Shown here one piece after another: positions 20,191-32,290 of a stretch of 64,000 nucleotides of DNA. How positions within the stretch are numbered: the first letter of the stretch is position 1; each line of letters starts with the position of its first letter. Position numbers and translations under genes: made by a program. A model generated the notes under the pieces. It was given only the letters and a program-made list of their open reading frames with translations. It did not search any database and was not told the origin of the DNA. This stretch comes from Ladona fulva (taxonomy: Eukaryota; Arthropoda; Insecta; Odonata; Libellulidae), in the NCBI GenBank assembly GCA_000376725.2, contig KZ308234.1:1192695-1256694 (forward strand), given 5' to 3'.

Positions 20191-23100
20191 TATCTTTCCG
20201 AGTTGCATCCATCCCCACCTGTTTGCACTCATCATTTAAAAACGTAATTTAGGAGCGATGTATGGCAAAACGTTCGGAATAGGATTTTATCCCCAACCTA
20301 GCCTGAACGCTCAACGCGATGCGAGCCTCCAATCGCAGTTCTCCCTCCGTTGTTCCGGAATTTGTGAATGAAATGCCTCCGAGAAGCCCTATTGTGTCAT
20401 CCGTTCCTGATCTCTTATGGTTTCGGAAGGGCCCGTAAATTTAGTGAGCTATTTTCGGATTGATCCTTTAGTTCCCAGTGGTAACTTCATCAAGGGATCT
20501 GAGAGCTTTCCGAAGGGAAATTTCGCTCATGCCGGGGAAACCTAATTACTTTCAACTGCTCGGGCATCCGTAATCGAAATTTCAGTGAGATGTAGGATAT
20601 CGTTAACCCTATTCCTCCAGTAAAAGAGCGGTGAGCCGTAATGAGGGTAATATTACCAATCTTACACATTTATACCCCGGAAAAATTTTTTCCATAGTCT
20701 CCCAAAATTAGGCCTAATGATTTCCCGATAATGTATTTGTGCTTCAGTGAGCAATTTTGCTATCTTTAGTAGTGGAATTAGAGATTTCCCAATACTAATT
20801 TTTCTTTACTTTCATTGGTTTGTTTCGCTGTATCCAGCAAGGCAGTGGAGTTAATTTGTTGTTGTGATGGACGTGTATTCGTTTTTCTCTGTCTTTTATG
20901 AGTTAGTTGTTGCTAAGTTATTTTTCTCCTATTCCTATGTCCTTTTTTACATCTGCTGTTTTATTTGACTATTTTCATTCCGTCGAATAAAGTAGTTGCT
21001 GCGGTAGTATTGTAAAATTTAGTATTTTCTGTTAATGCACTCTCCGACATAGGTCTATTAACCTTCCAAGTACCATGTCAGTTTTACTCTTTGTGTTTAT
21101 TTTGTATCCATGGTAGTTTTTGCACCACAATTTGCCCGAATCTCCCACTGGCTGATTTAGTTCTTCCAAATCTTATCGATTGATGAATACATCATCTTTT
21201 GTTACGTTTTTTATTTCTCTATATTTGAAAGTAATGCAATTTTTAACTCAGCTTTTATTCGGGAGAGTTTTGATAGATTACGTTGATTTTGCACCATTTT
21301 CTCGGCCAATTTTTCGTCTTCAGTCCTGTCGTAAATGAGAAATCATCATACCAAAGGGATCGAACCAGATACCGTTCCTTCCAGAGGCAGTCGAGTCATT
21401 AAATTAGTAGAAAACTAGCAGTTTGCCATAGCTAATACGAAACCGCAAGTAATTAAAATGGTTAACCCTTCCTTTGTCAAATTTATATTGATTACGGCTA
21501 CATCCATCAGCAAGTCTCGTTTAAGATCCAAAGATACATAACTTCTGTCGCAGCTAAAACACCGTGGGGGCGGTGCAAGGTGTTGGGTCTGACTTTTCGG
21601 CTCCGCCATGACGGATATTATAGCTATGTCTCAGCGACGGAAGTGATGAGTGACCACAAGCAAAACTCGTCTTCCGCCAGTTGTCATTTCCGACCGTCTG
21701 GTCGTAAAGAGGCGATGAAGTGCTCCCTTGAGGTAAAACAAACTTTTCGAGCCCGATAGCGCTATCGCATGTCTGCAGGAGAGCTCAAATAAACCGTTAA
21801 GACGCCTTGGAAATGAGAGAGGCTAGAACTTTAATCTAACTGCAACGTTTTATCTTTGAGGTTAGGGGCTCCGCATGGAAATTGGCAAGGTTTTGCGTTT
21901 GCTAGAGAAATTGCCTATTAGCCCGGTGTTAACTGCCGCTCTCTCTTTCTAAATTGTCATATTCTCTGGATGGAAGGACATACCTGCCCCAGGATTATTC
22001 ATTAAAAAGACGAGGCATAGAGTGCGATAAAATCTTCATCTCGAGGATGCAATTGTGAAGAATGACAACTAACTTTCGTTTATTATATAAGTATTCGTAA
22101 CTGACGTTCTTGGTTCGTTCCTGGTGATGATATGTGATGTGGAAAGTTTTTCACTCAAGTCATAAAGTCAAAGATAAAGCCTCTATATCTATTCCATATT
22201 GCCGCATTTATCACTTCACCGAACGCATTTTAGTTCTGACAAGTATACGTAAGAATATTCGAAAAATAAGGTTTAAATTTGTTACGTAAACGGTGGCAGA
22301 TAAAAGTGATTGGTGAAACACATGGAAAGATTGTCATACGTAAGGGACTTACCCTGATTAAGGTTTTAATGTCAGTTTTAATATCAGAGAAATAAACGAA
22401 ATTTTTAGAAAATTTCAATGTTGTTTACAAACAGTCCCCTTGACTACGAATTCCGTTGTTGAATCCAAACGTGCATGCATTTTCATATTTTCCCCTTTGA
22501 GAATCAGCGGGCACTTCAGCTAGTCTCCGATAAAGTAAACATGGGGATATTCATGGGCAGAGGATAAAAATGAGTTAAAAGACTGCGGCGCTTCACAGTC
22601 ACTGTTATTGTCTGAGAATTTCACAAGAATGGCTAAAATGAAGTCTTGAGGTAAACGTCTTCATAAATGGAAAGATGTCCCCGTTTTTTGCTATCGTGGC
22701 AACTCTGAAGTTAAATCACAAGAAATCGTTCAACTCTTCCGGTTTCCGAAACATTTTCAGTGCAAATGACTGGAAGAAGGCATGCGCATTTTCTTTTTCT
22801 CTCTTTTTTATCGTTTGATTTAGGGTTCAAATGACAGATTTATCAGCTTAGAAGATGGTGCCCGTTCCTATGAAAGCACGATATACTTAAATCAGTGAAC
22901 CGGTATAGGCGCCAGAGTGACCGGGCGAATAGGATTAACTTTGGTCCAGCGGTGTTTAAGCAGCTTATCCCCAGCAAGAAGATTTCGAAATGGAAAAGGG
23001 GGGCAGGGGTAATGAGAAGATTACTATCGATTCCTTAAGCGTTGCCAGGTTACGCGGAGGCAAATGTTTGTGTTTTATGAGTGGGTTAGTGGTGGTAAAC

Positions 23101-23656
23101 ATCTACAACAACGGAGAACGGGACACGGAAATAAAAGGATGGTGAAATTGTATCGAGAATAACGAAGTTTTAACGTGATTGATTCCGTGTACATGTTATG
23201 TGCTTGTTTCAGAATTCTGATGCTTGATTTTTGGGAACAATGCAGATTTTCAGCGATACGACCGTGATCCTAATATATAATTATCAAATGAAAACTTGTA
23301 TTACTTATTCGATATAACTCTCTGGAGTTGGGTATTCAATGCAAAATTGTTCTGCGTCGTCACATTCTGGTTTTATGCTCGCAACCTCTGAATTTCTTGA
23401 ATAAATACAGCTGGGATACTCTAGACTTGATTTCTCTATTTATGTGGTTCATAGTTTGGTATATAATGTCCGGGAGAAGTTCTAGAGAAGCAGGTGAATG
23501 GAGTTGGTAATGCCGAGTAGGAAACCATCGAGCTAACGTCGTGGTTTTGTAGCTTTGGTGTTAACCGAAACCGCGTAACGCATCTTCCTGGGAGAAGGCT
23601 CGTAAAAAAAAGGCTGAAAACGCGTTTTTTAAATGAATGAAGAGGTTTAAGATTGT
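20191..23656. other. Unassigned intergenic or intronic DNA
   Basis: No shared repeat recognised. The largest frames are 60-64 codons. A weak tRNA-like word near 21,357 lacks box A. A strand-neutral AT-rich background dominates. Confidence 0.5.
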
Positions 23657-23778
23657 GGTAGTAGTAGTATTGTTAAAAGTGCTTCAACAGCTTGGGTAAT
23701 TTCGCACGTAGGCCCCCACCGGGAATCGAACCCGAACCGAAGTCGAACGCGTTGCCCACTTGGCTATCCGGGAGCCCT
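23657..23778 (-). mobile_element. SINE3 copy with internal deletion
   Basis: Box A and the T-arm are kept, but the segment before box B is shortened (CGAACCCGAACCGAAGTCGA). The tail with GTGCTTCAACAG-like and the TACTACTAC-type end (revcomp of GTAGTAGTAGTA) is present. Confidence 0.75.
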
Positions 23779-24011
23779 TTTAAGTTAGTGAATCACGAGT
23801 TTTTGCCTGCAGTGGGCCGCATTAGCTCCATTAAAGGCTTCGCGGGCCGTAAGCAGTGCGATTCAAGTTCTGCTTATTCGAGAAAAATAATTAGATGCAT
23901 TGTTTTGTTAGAATGATGTTCAAAGTGAATATTCTGTTTCATTTCTTCAGTATTTTTTTTTTTCAATTTAGAATCAAACTTTTCCGCTCTAATGTGCTTT
24001 TAAATGAGAGG

Positions 24012-24131
24012 GGAAGGTGAAAGTTTTTAGGTGACATAAAGGGTGGGGTATGTTACCACGAAACGAAAGAAATGGTAATGAATAGGGAATATTAGGGCGC
24101 ATGAACCTTCTGAAAGTTAGAACACATAAGT
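24012..24131 (+). mobile_element. LINE-A 3' end fragment
   Basis: Translates KFLGDIKGGVCYHETKEMVM then NREY-stop, an uninterrupted frame over the tail. The 3' UTR follows, with a decayed stem-loop and AACACATAAG. Confidence 0.75.
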
Positions 24132-24194
24132 AAGTACTTTCGCCTTGACTTTACTTTACACCTTCCTACGATAAGTGTCATTTATTTTGTAAGT

Positions 24195-24360
24195 TTGATT
24201 ATTGGACATTATTTCTAGGAGAGTTAAATTGAAAAGTAGCGATTTTCCGGTTGTATTATAATAGTTTCCATGACAACCGTAACTATTTATACTTAATTAA
24301 ATTTAAAAGTAGCTATTTTCCGGTAGTATTAGTTTCCATGACAACCGAAACTATTTATAT
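24195..24360 (+). repeat. Rep-D, two partial units in tandem
   Basis: Two units of a repeat with the order AATTGAAAAGTAG, ATTTTCCGGT, GTTTCCATGACAAC, CTATTTATA. The X-box-like 14-mers are at 24,264-24,277 and 24,332-24,345. A third copy lies at 29,135-29,262. Confidence 0.75.
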
Positions 24361-24639
24361 TTTTACGTATGCATACTATGTACGTGTCAGTCTTTGTGTG
24401 ACATTTGGCAATTAATTTTTCTCGTATTAAGCGGTATACTTTACCTCGCGGAATGTTCACGAATCCTCAAATTCACTCCTTAACGCCATTTCTGTCTCTT
24501 AATGGGTTATTCGTGGTAGTTAGTGCTCAGTTACAAAATGCATCGGAAGGAAGGCGGGAAAAGACTTAAATCGCCCCATGGCCTAAAACAGCCTATCTCT
24601 CAGATCAGCCACGTAGGAAGCGTCTAGGAAACAGGTGAA

Positions 24640-25145
24640 CGGCGCTAACTCTCGATACCCAACCCGACCAACGAGGAAAAAAGCGGGGAAAGTAGGAGCC
24701 GAAGGAAAACCCGAAGGTGGGTTGAATGTAGGGAAGAGGTGGGGCGAATTGTGGTTATAAGATGGACGTGGGAAGAGTGGCGGGGGGAGGAGTCCCCAGT
24801 AGTGGGGCCCGCTCTTGGGTCACTGCGCTTGGGACCTGCTTCCGCTCTCACGAATGGGAACGGTCCCACGGAAAAGAAAAGGAGTGCGTGGGTGGGTGGG
24901 GAAGAAGTATCGCGGTAATCGTGAAGGAGGAAGGGCCCATTGTCAGGGCCCCATCTAACTTCGGCGGATGCAATTTGCATTTCACGCCAACAGGGGGTGC
25001 TGTTAAGTTCCTTCGGGGAACGCATGCGGCGCATTGCGCCTCTGTCGGAAGGGATATTTGTGGTCGAGGGCATGACGTGCACGACCAAAGGGGAAACTGT
25101 TGCTCCCAGTAACCTTTGGGCAACTTCTAGGGTTTCTGTTATTTT
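24640..25145. other. GC-rich patch, no gene recognised
   Basis: Open frames of 91-147 codons overlap on both strands because stops are rare in GC-rich DNA. A CTCF-like CCAACAGGGGGTGCTG lies at 24,987-25,002. Could be regulatory. Confidence 0.4.
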
Positions 25146-25584
25146 CCTAGCCCTTCCCTTCGTCCTCGGCGAAGGCCATAAGGGGTTTGTTTTCCCTCAA
25201 GTGCTGTTTCGGTAATTCCCTGTTGCATCCCAACGACTTTAAAGCGATCATAATGAGTGCTTTGTGGTTTGCGTTGCATCTTATCAGAATTATTTGATTA
25301 TCAGTAACATTTGATTAAGTATGATTGGTGTCGCAGAAATTTTATAAATAGTGCGACGTGAGCTTCATTTTTCAGCCTTTTATTGTGTAGATTAATTCCA
25401 GGAGCAGAGAAACTTTATAGCGATACATTTTAGTATTTTTTTCGATTTAATGTTCTGAAGGTTGGGTTACATTGGAACAGACGTCGATGTGGGAAAAAAC
25501 CAATAAATAGTTGTCGGTGTTGGCGGAAAGCAAAGGAAATAGGAGAAAATCTGGAAATTTAAGGGAGAAGGGTAATTGTAAAAC

Positions 25585-25691
25585 TTTACCATAGTAACCG
25601 TACGGTAGTAAATCGTTTCCTTAGTAACCGGTACCATAGTGAAATCGGTCCGAATGTAACCGTTACCATGGTAAATCGTTTGCATAGTAAC
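25585..25691 (+). repeat. Array of seven X-box-like 14-mers (about 15.5-bp period)
   Basis: Seven degenerate copies of the RFX X-box palindrome GTTNCCATNGTAAC start at 25,585, 25,599, 25,615, 25,630, 25,647, 25,662 and 25,678. The best are TTTACCATAGTAAC (first) and GTTACCATGGTAAA (sixth). It can also be read as a ~31-bp minisatellite with alternating half-units. Confidence 0.65.
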
Positions 25692-25699
25692 GAAGACAA

Positions 25700-26660
25700 T
25701 TCTCTCCGCTATCACACTCAAAATTTCCCATCTGTTCCCATATCCTAAATTAAATGTACAAAACAGCTGAAAAGGTGCCCTTATCGTTAAATGTGAGCAA
25801 AAATGTGCGACTCTCGCCTCTATGTTGTCTTCGTTTATGAATTTCCTTGACATGGGCGCGATCATTCTGCAGGTTATTTGGATTTCCGAATAATCGATAA
25901 CCGTTATGGATAAGCAAAAAGCATTAATTAGTAAAAAAATACCGAGTTGTGAGCCAAGCCGAGGTATCTAATATTTTGTAATGGGATAACATATTAATTC
26001 GCGGCTGGTATACCTCACCTTGAGAAAAATTAATGAAGACCGAAAAAAATAGCAAGGACACCAAGGACCTGTGAAAAAAATTCCACCCCCCAACCAACAT
26101 GACTCTCGCACAAAATGTCATCTCCCCGAATCCTTAAGTCACGTCCGATTTTTTTAATTATCCCTCCAATTAACCATCGGTGGGATTTGCCCTCAAAACA
26201 CGACTCGGAAATCATAGTTCTCCTCAAGAGAGTTCCTCGAGGGAATAAGTCCCACGGTATTTTACGACCGAAAGGGAGAGAAACTCCACGAAGCGAGCAG
26301 AGCCAAGACACCTGTCTTTAGTTTAGCACCAGTTTACTTGGCTTCTTCCGATGACTCCCGCCTCGACTTTCCCTTAATTCCGGATGTGGAGCGCCCCCTA
26401 CTCCTCTTTCCCACGCCTCACACCCACGCCCTTAACAATAGGGAGACGCATCTTAATTATTAATCTGAACCGATTCGGACTCTTAATTCCTTTTTTGCAT
26501 TCTGCACCCCTCCCTTTCAAACCAAGACGCTTTGAAGATACGCTATCCCACGCTTTATTTTTTCACTCGCACGAAACGAGTGCCGCGGGCGAAAATTGGT
26601 CCGTTTCCCCCCTTTTTTTACCTTTGAGGGAAGGACCCAGGGTTGCCAACCTTAGGAAGT
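25700..26660. other. Non-coding, no gene recognised
   Basis: Open frames of up to 93 codons overlap on both strands. A CTCF-like AGCGCCCCCTACT lies at 26,390-26,402. Confidence 0.45.
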
Positions 26661-26665
26661 GCTAA

Positions 26666-26754
26666 AGTGTTCTACCTTTCGGTATGCTCAATATTGCCTG
26701 CTCAGTGCCCTTTTCCTCGTTTCTTGGAAACTTATTCCATCCCTTTAATATCAT
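26666..26754 (-). mobile_element. LINE-A 3' end fragment
   Basis: Recognised by the terminal stem-loop (minus strand TACCGAAAGGTAGAACAC) and the decayed ORF tail (CCAAGAAACGAGGAAAAG). Confidence 0.55.
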
Positions 26755-26794
26755 AAGTGGTGCATTATGGAGTAGTCGGTATTTAATTTGTGAG

Positions 26795-27054
26795 GATATG
26801 AAAGCTACTGAGGTATAAGTTATGCTGAATAAGAGCATTAATTAAGGTTTGTCTTTCTGCAATGTTACGGAAAGCGTTAATAGTAGAGTCGTTGTGCATC
26901 GCTAACGTGGGCTTGTTATGCCTACAGAATTCTGGCTCAGTGAGGAAAACAAACTACCTCACTCCTCATCTTTCCTTGTAAGCCTCATTTCCCTCTCCTA
27001 GCTATTCGTAGCTGATGGGAGAGGGCATGAGGTCCCAACCGGCCTTCGGGCTGA
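26795..27054 (+). repeat. Rep-B copy 3 (5' flank type I)
   Basis: Full-length partner of 4,542-4,821. The hairpin at 26,983-27,032 is the best paired of all copies: CCCTCTCC against GGAGAGGG, with AGCTA-TTCG-TAGCT at the tip. Confidence 0.75.
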
Positions 27055-27304
27055 CGGGGTATTTAATTGGATTTTTAAATGTGCATGCTGTTGTAGATGT
27101 GATGTATCTGTTGTAGAATAATGTAGTTGTATATCATAGCTGTTTAAATTGTGAATTTGTAATCATGTGTGATTGTTATATGTAATTCATAGATTTTTAG
27201 ATATTAAAATTAAAGCATATGCAATTGTATCATGGAACTGTATCTGTTTAATATTTCAATTAGTAACTTCTGTAAAATATTGTAGTTAGTGGACGGGGTG
27301 ACTA

Positions 27305-27335
27305 CCACCACGCCACCGAGGCCGGCCATGGTGTG
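27305..27335 (-). mobile_element. SINE1 head fragment
   Basis: The minus strand reads GGCCTCGGTGGCGTGGTGG, the 5' end and A-box region of a SINE1-type tRNA head. Only about 30 bases remain. Confidence 0.4.
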
Positions 27336-27386
27336 GTATTACCCTATGATGATATAATACTACCCAATGCTCATTTCGTCATTCAC

Positions 27387-27432
27387 GAGGGCATCATTAG
27401 GGGTAAAATATATATTTTCTGATGATGCCCTC
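27387..27432. repeat. Inverted repeat, 11-bp arms
   Basis: GAGGGCATCAT (27,387-27,397) and ATGATGCCCTC (27,422-27,432) are perfect complements with a 24-base AT-rich loop. Confidence 0.7.
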
Positions 27433-27572
27433 TGAGTGGTATCATATTGTTGATGGTTTTTGACGTTTTTGTAACATTAATTAACCATTTCTTTCATATT
27501 CGTTTTTCTTATCAACCCAACTTCCTTTCTAACTCTGCTCCGCACCCTGGTATCGAAGGAACCCAATCATAT

Positions 27573-27895
27573 GTTCTCCTCTCCTTCACGACCATCTCTA
27601 GTACTTCTGTGTTTCTTTTCTATCGACCTAACTTATTTTTCCACTCGACGCCATACCTATATCTCGAAGGTCTGTTTTAATGTCCTCCTTTCTTAAGATC
27701 CACGTTTCACACCCGCACATTAAAACATTCTCTTCCCCGATTATCTTTAGTACCTCTGTGTTTGTTTCTCTATCGACCTAATTTATTTTTCCATTCTACG
27801 CCATAACCACTTCTCGAAGGTCTCTAATCTTATAATATCCTCCTTTCGTAAGGTCCACGTTTCACACCCATGATGTAAAACACTCCACTCCAAGG
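27573..27895 (-). mobile_element. LINE fragment: RT C-terminal module, two tandem copies
   Basis: The minus strand translates GCETWTLRKEDIIRLETFEK then WLWRRMEK in the copy at about 27,728-27,895, and GCETWILRKEDIK then (S)*VDRKETQKY in the copy at about 27,573-27,725. Period is about 155 bp. The motif order (GCETWTLRKED, RLE.FE, WRRMEK, DRK) is that of the region C-terminal to RT in non-LTR elements. Premature stops and a frameshift are visible. No LINE-A 3' end is attached here. Confidence 0.8.
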
Positions 27896-29134
27896 ATTTT
27901 ACTAATCTTTCGCAGATTCCCTTTTAGTCACTTCCTTTCGCTTCCCGAAAGAAACTTGGAAAGAAGGAAAGATAAACATTCGTACAAAGCTCTAAGTCGG
28001 TGCGAGTCGAATTTGGTATGAAAGGAGAGAAGAGCGTCTAAGGAACTTCCTTTGGAACCATTAAATGCAGAAAGTCGTGCTTGCAATCCTTTTGTCTGAC
28101 GGCGTGACGGAAAGGTTGCTAACAAGTCTGCGACTTTTTGTATCTCGGTATTGTAAGTTTGGGTTCCGTGGCGAAAGATTGCGGGAGGGAGAAGTCGAGG
28201 AATTTTGGTGCGGTTCTCAATGGAAGTTGGAGAAAAAGTAGTATTGAATTCCTCTCTTGGCTCCAATCATTAATCTAAGAAAACCAGTGTACGACTAGCG
28301 TTTGAATGTCGCGGGGAGAAGTCAAGTTACGATTGGCATAAGTAATTAAAATAGTCAATAAAGTTTTTGTAAAAGGCGAATCTTCCAGCCTCCCATAAAC
28401 TTCTAATTTTAAGCCAAATAATTCCTTTTCGCCAGAAAAATACCAAGAAATATCTCGTGATCCCCTTGATAATTTCAGTCAACTTCCGATTTTCTCTGAT
28501 ATTCTTTCGTTCTATCGCGGAGCGAATGAAACGTTCCATTTCGTCCTTCATAGGGCTGCCTCTAAGTCGATGAGATACAGACGTTTCGGCTCGTCGTATT
28601 TATGAACACCCGAGCGGTTTTGATGGGATCCCACGGGAAAAAGGGCAGAAAATCGAGACCGTGACTGCCGTACAGAAAGTGAAAATTCAATTAATCCGGA
28701 CTGAACCAAAAGGAATAAAACAATCTGCTGCCCTCGCTATCGCGGAAACTGCGCAGTACATCGAAATCCTGCTCTTTACGAGATGATTTTATCCGAGGTA
28801 TTTCTTTTTTATCGTTTTCTTCGCAAGCTACCGTGATATACTGTCGGAATGTAGACCGTGTTTGCTAGTGTTTACCATGGATTATTTATTATTTTTTAAA
28901 ATTTTTTGAGTTCTAATATTACCTAGTAATGATGCATATCCTTCTTATTTTTTGATTGATTCCTCTACCATGTAGCTGCAATTGTGTTTTAATTTTCGTC
29001 TTATTCTTCTCTCAATTGAAATGGTTTATATTTTACAGAAGTCATCATTCTTAATATCAGCCAATTTCCAAATTGAATTTTTAATGCATTAATTAATGCT
29101 TACTGTTTATTAAAATGCGTTTTCTTTACACCTT
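27896..29134. other. Non-coding, no gene recognised
   Basis: A 112-codon minus frame (27,928-28,266) and a 74-codon one (28,327-28,551) have no recognisable domain. Confidence 0.45.
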
Positions 29135-29262
29135 TCCAGGAAAAGTTTAATTTGTTTTGTATGTTTGATTGTTAGACATTATTTCCGGGGGAATTAAATT
29201 GAAAAGTAGAGATTTTCCGGTAATATTAGTTTCCATGACAACCGTAACTATTTATACTTGAC
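29135..29262 (+). repeat. Rep-D copy
   Basis: Aligns with 24,165-24,295 in order: ACACCTT, TTTGTATGTTTGATT, GACATTATTTC, AAATTGAAAAGTAG, ATTTTCCGGT, GTTTCCATGACAAC (29,229-29,242), CGTAACTATTTATACTT. Confidence 0.75.
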
Positions 29263-29837
29263 GTCATGACAATGCAAGTTTTACTGCCTGGACCTTTTCT
29301 TTTGACTAATGCACTAGTCCTTCGGTAGAGTATTAGTATACTTGAAGTACTCTATTTTCAAAATTCAATTCTGCGATGCACGGCTTAGCCTCATAACATT
29401 ATAGTAATATTCTGCTATTCCATCGTGATGTGGTTATATTCTACTGTGTATCGCGTGATTTTTGTCTATTTTTCCTCAATAATATTCGGTGTACTTTCTG
29501 GAATCCATTGCTCTAATGAAGTTAGCTTAGGATCGTGTTAGTGGTAGAGTTTTACAGTAACTTTTTATGGGACGATCAGCTATCAATTGAAAAGTGAATC
29601 CTATTGTATAAAATTCAGTCCTTTCTGATTTACCTACACGGACGTGACGGAACCGAAAATTTAATGAATGTGTGTTCATCATTTTTCATCTAATATCACA
29701 TCAGTAAAGAGTGTATTGTATTCCAGGTCATTTGACTATCGATTGGCATAAATTAACGGACGCCTATTCCGATGACCGGTATTGTTAACTCGGCATTAAA
29801 GTCGAACGCGTCATTCTTAACCCTGTATTACTCCTGT

Positions 29838-29955
29838 ATGTAAAGTATTCAGCCCGAAGGCAAATTAGGACCTCATTCCCTCTGACATCAGCTGCGAATA
29901 GCTAGGAGAGGGGAAATGAGGCTTACTAGGCAGGATGAGGAGTGAGGTATTTCTC
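29838..29955 (-). repeat. Rep-B copy 4, core module only
   Basis: Inverted relative to the others. Hairpin 29,871-29,921 pairs CCTCATTCCCTCT with its complement across the tip. Neither 5' flank type is attached. Confidence 0.75.
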
Positions 29956-31101
29956 CTCATTTTGATTTAATTTCACCCCGCGACTTTCAAAAATCTAATC
30001 AGCTTATTCAACTAGAAAGCTTTCCATGTACCTTTTTTTATTTTTGTAAGAAAGTTGAGTTGAGTAGAAAAACTCCGCGAACTCCTTTTACCAAGTTTTT
30101 TGTAAGGAAGGAAAGAATTTGAAATGCGAATTTATCTAGCGGCGCTGCGTGATATTGGATTCCTCTCCGCATGTTCTGTGATTTCCTGTTCGTGTTTCGT
30201 GCATTTAAAACTCGTCGCCTACATAACGTCCTGTTTCCTCCGTATAACTTTATTTTTGACGTCGCTCATTTTGAAAGGTTGTGGATTTCGTTACACTGAG
30301 AAAGTAATTATCCGAGAATGATTATTCCGAAGTTTCCTGAGCATTTGTTTTTTCAATAGAACGCAATTTCCCATCTCTGTAGCACTTTCTATCATGTCGC
30401 AGGCAGAACGGGATCGTGTGAGTGGCGTTTCCAGGGTGACTTAAGAAGTTTGATGGAGTTTTTAAAGTTCTCCCTGTTCTTGAGGAATCTGCGAACCTTC
30501 TTTGTCATTCAGGAAGTTTCACTTGGTTAACATGTCATTCATCGTTCGAGAGATTTAAAGCTATTAAATGTAATGTATGTTGCGGTGTATACTCAATGCA
30601 TTCGAACGAAAAGTTAGAAAACGAGAGAAAGTTCTCGGTATGAATATAATAGGAATATTTGATATTTTTCTGTCATTGAAATTCTGAAATTATTTAGTTA
30701 TTGATCTGCTGATTCGCTGCACGTTCGACTTTTCTGGAGGAGGTCCCTGGTTCTTCCTGTACGATCCTGGTTGTAGCCCAATTTTCCCGATAAGTGTGTG
30801 TGGCTGTGTGGTCTTCCAACCGTGAAAGTTGCCGTGCCAAAACCACGAAATTCCTCATTAAAATTTGTATCTGGGAAGGTATTCACCTGGCTTTTGATTG
30901 ATTTTATGGCTTGAATTTAAATCTATCGAATTCGTCAGCTGAACGTACGATTAACTATCGATTAAATCAGTGATTTGCGCTTTATTATACAATTTTCAGG
31001 GTGTTATACTTCTTAGTAGTGTGCAACAATGAAAGTAGCGATAATTAACAATGATATTAAAAATAACCATAACAACAATAGTTGTTGTCTTCCTTAACAA
31101 T

Positions 31102-31211
31102 GTGGAAGAGACGCGGCATGGTAGTTTAATGGTTAGAATACTTGCCTGGAAAGTGGGAGACCTGGGATCGAGTCCCAGTCATGTCGCTATTTTTCTCACT
31201 TGTTATTCCTT
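31102..31211 (+). mobile_element. SINE2: tRNA-derived SINE, near full length
   Basis: GGAAGAGACGCGGC head, A-box TAGTTTAATGG (31,122-31,132), B-box GGATCGAGTCC (31,165-31,175, one change from consensus), then the ATGTCGCTATTTTT..CTTGTTATTCCTT tail. It directly abuts a LINE-A copy in the opposite orientation. Confidence 0.8.
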
Positions 31212-31212
31212 A

Positions 31213-31320
31213 GTATTCTAACTTTCGGTAGATTCATGTCCCTTAATAGTCCCTATTCAATGCTATTTCTTTCGTTTCCAGATAACTTATCTCACCCTTT
31301 ATGTCATCTAATATCTTTCG
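31213..31320 (-). mobile_element. LINE-A 3' end fragment
   Basis: The minus strand translates ILDDIKGEISYLETKEIAL then NRDY-stop without interruption. The 3' stem-loop reads TACCGAAAGTTAG (one mismatch in the stem). Confidence 0.75.
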
Positions 31321-32207
31321 CCTTTGTTAATCACTATAGCGACAGTTATTGTCTCTCGGATTCAGCGACCGATGCATAACTTAATGTAAAATTATTCTTC
31401 GGAAGTAATGCTATGGCAACCCGAATCGCATCCATGACAACATATGTTTCCAAACCTGATTAATTCACTCGAAAATCTCATCGATGGAGCCCCTAGACCC
31501 ATCGAAAAACCGTAAATGTTTGAAAGCTTAAGGTCGCCAGGAGAAAAATTTCTTTCGGCCATCGAGAGCTGTCGGAATGTGCTCTTGAAACGGTCAGCCG
31601 CGAATCCTCGATTCAGCAATATTTCAGCACCTCTCTCGCGCTGCAATTTGCAGCATCTGAGCGTGACGTAGGTGGTCCAATTTTCGCCTTCAGGGGCGGG
31701 GTGTTACCGCGGCGAAAACTTTAAACGCTGACGCCGTATCTCCGCCGAGGACAGGTCCAATCAAATGGGGCTGACAGACGCGTCCGAGGATATTGATCGA
31801 ATGCCACCGATTTTGAATCCAGTAGCGATCCTACCTCGTCGCCACTCATTACAGGCCGCACTGCGATAATTACCCGAGGAGAAAAAAGGGAGATAACGGG
31901 TCCAGTTCGCAGATTGATTTTCGTCCCCTTGTTCCGGACTTGGGCGATGATTGCAACGGAAGAACAGCGACCTCCCGCGGGGAGCGGGCGGAACTCGCGA
32001 CAGCGTGGAAGGATTCGGGAATTGGAGTGTGCGATTATCAAAAAAAGAGGGGTTCCGTGGCGGTGAAGGGTGGTGTGTTCTGTGTCCCCGGTGGATTTCA
32101 CCTTAGGGAAAGGAAGGGGTGATAATTTTGGGCATGTCGTCTTCGTGATATTTGTAGTTGGTTGATTGGAGAGGTTCTTCCGGGCTTAGATAGAGTTTGG
32201 ATATAAT

Positions 32208-32290
32208 AATAATAATAAATCGACTTTATTTCAGGGCGAGATTGAGACTAGTAAGTCTCTTCTTACATCTAACCCTATGTCATAAAAGAT
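32208..32290 (-). mobile_element. 3' end of a second LINE with ATT-repeat tail
   Basis: The minus strand reads AGGGTTAGATGTAAGAAGAG, ACTTACTAGTCTCAATC, CGCCCTGAAATAAAGTCG and then (ATT)n. A short 3' UTR ending in a simple repeat is typical of CR1/Jockey-type LINEs. A 37-base piece of the same end lies at 51,272-51,310. No coding part was recognised upstream (32,290-32,700 is A-rich). Confidence 0.55.

Noticed and set aside
25467..25865. 132-codon minus frame as a gene
   Set aside because: It runs through the X-box-like minisatellite and lacks any motif.
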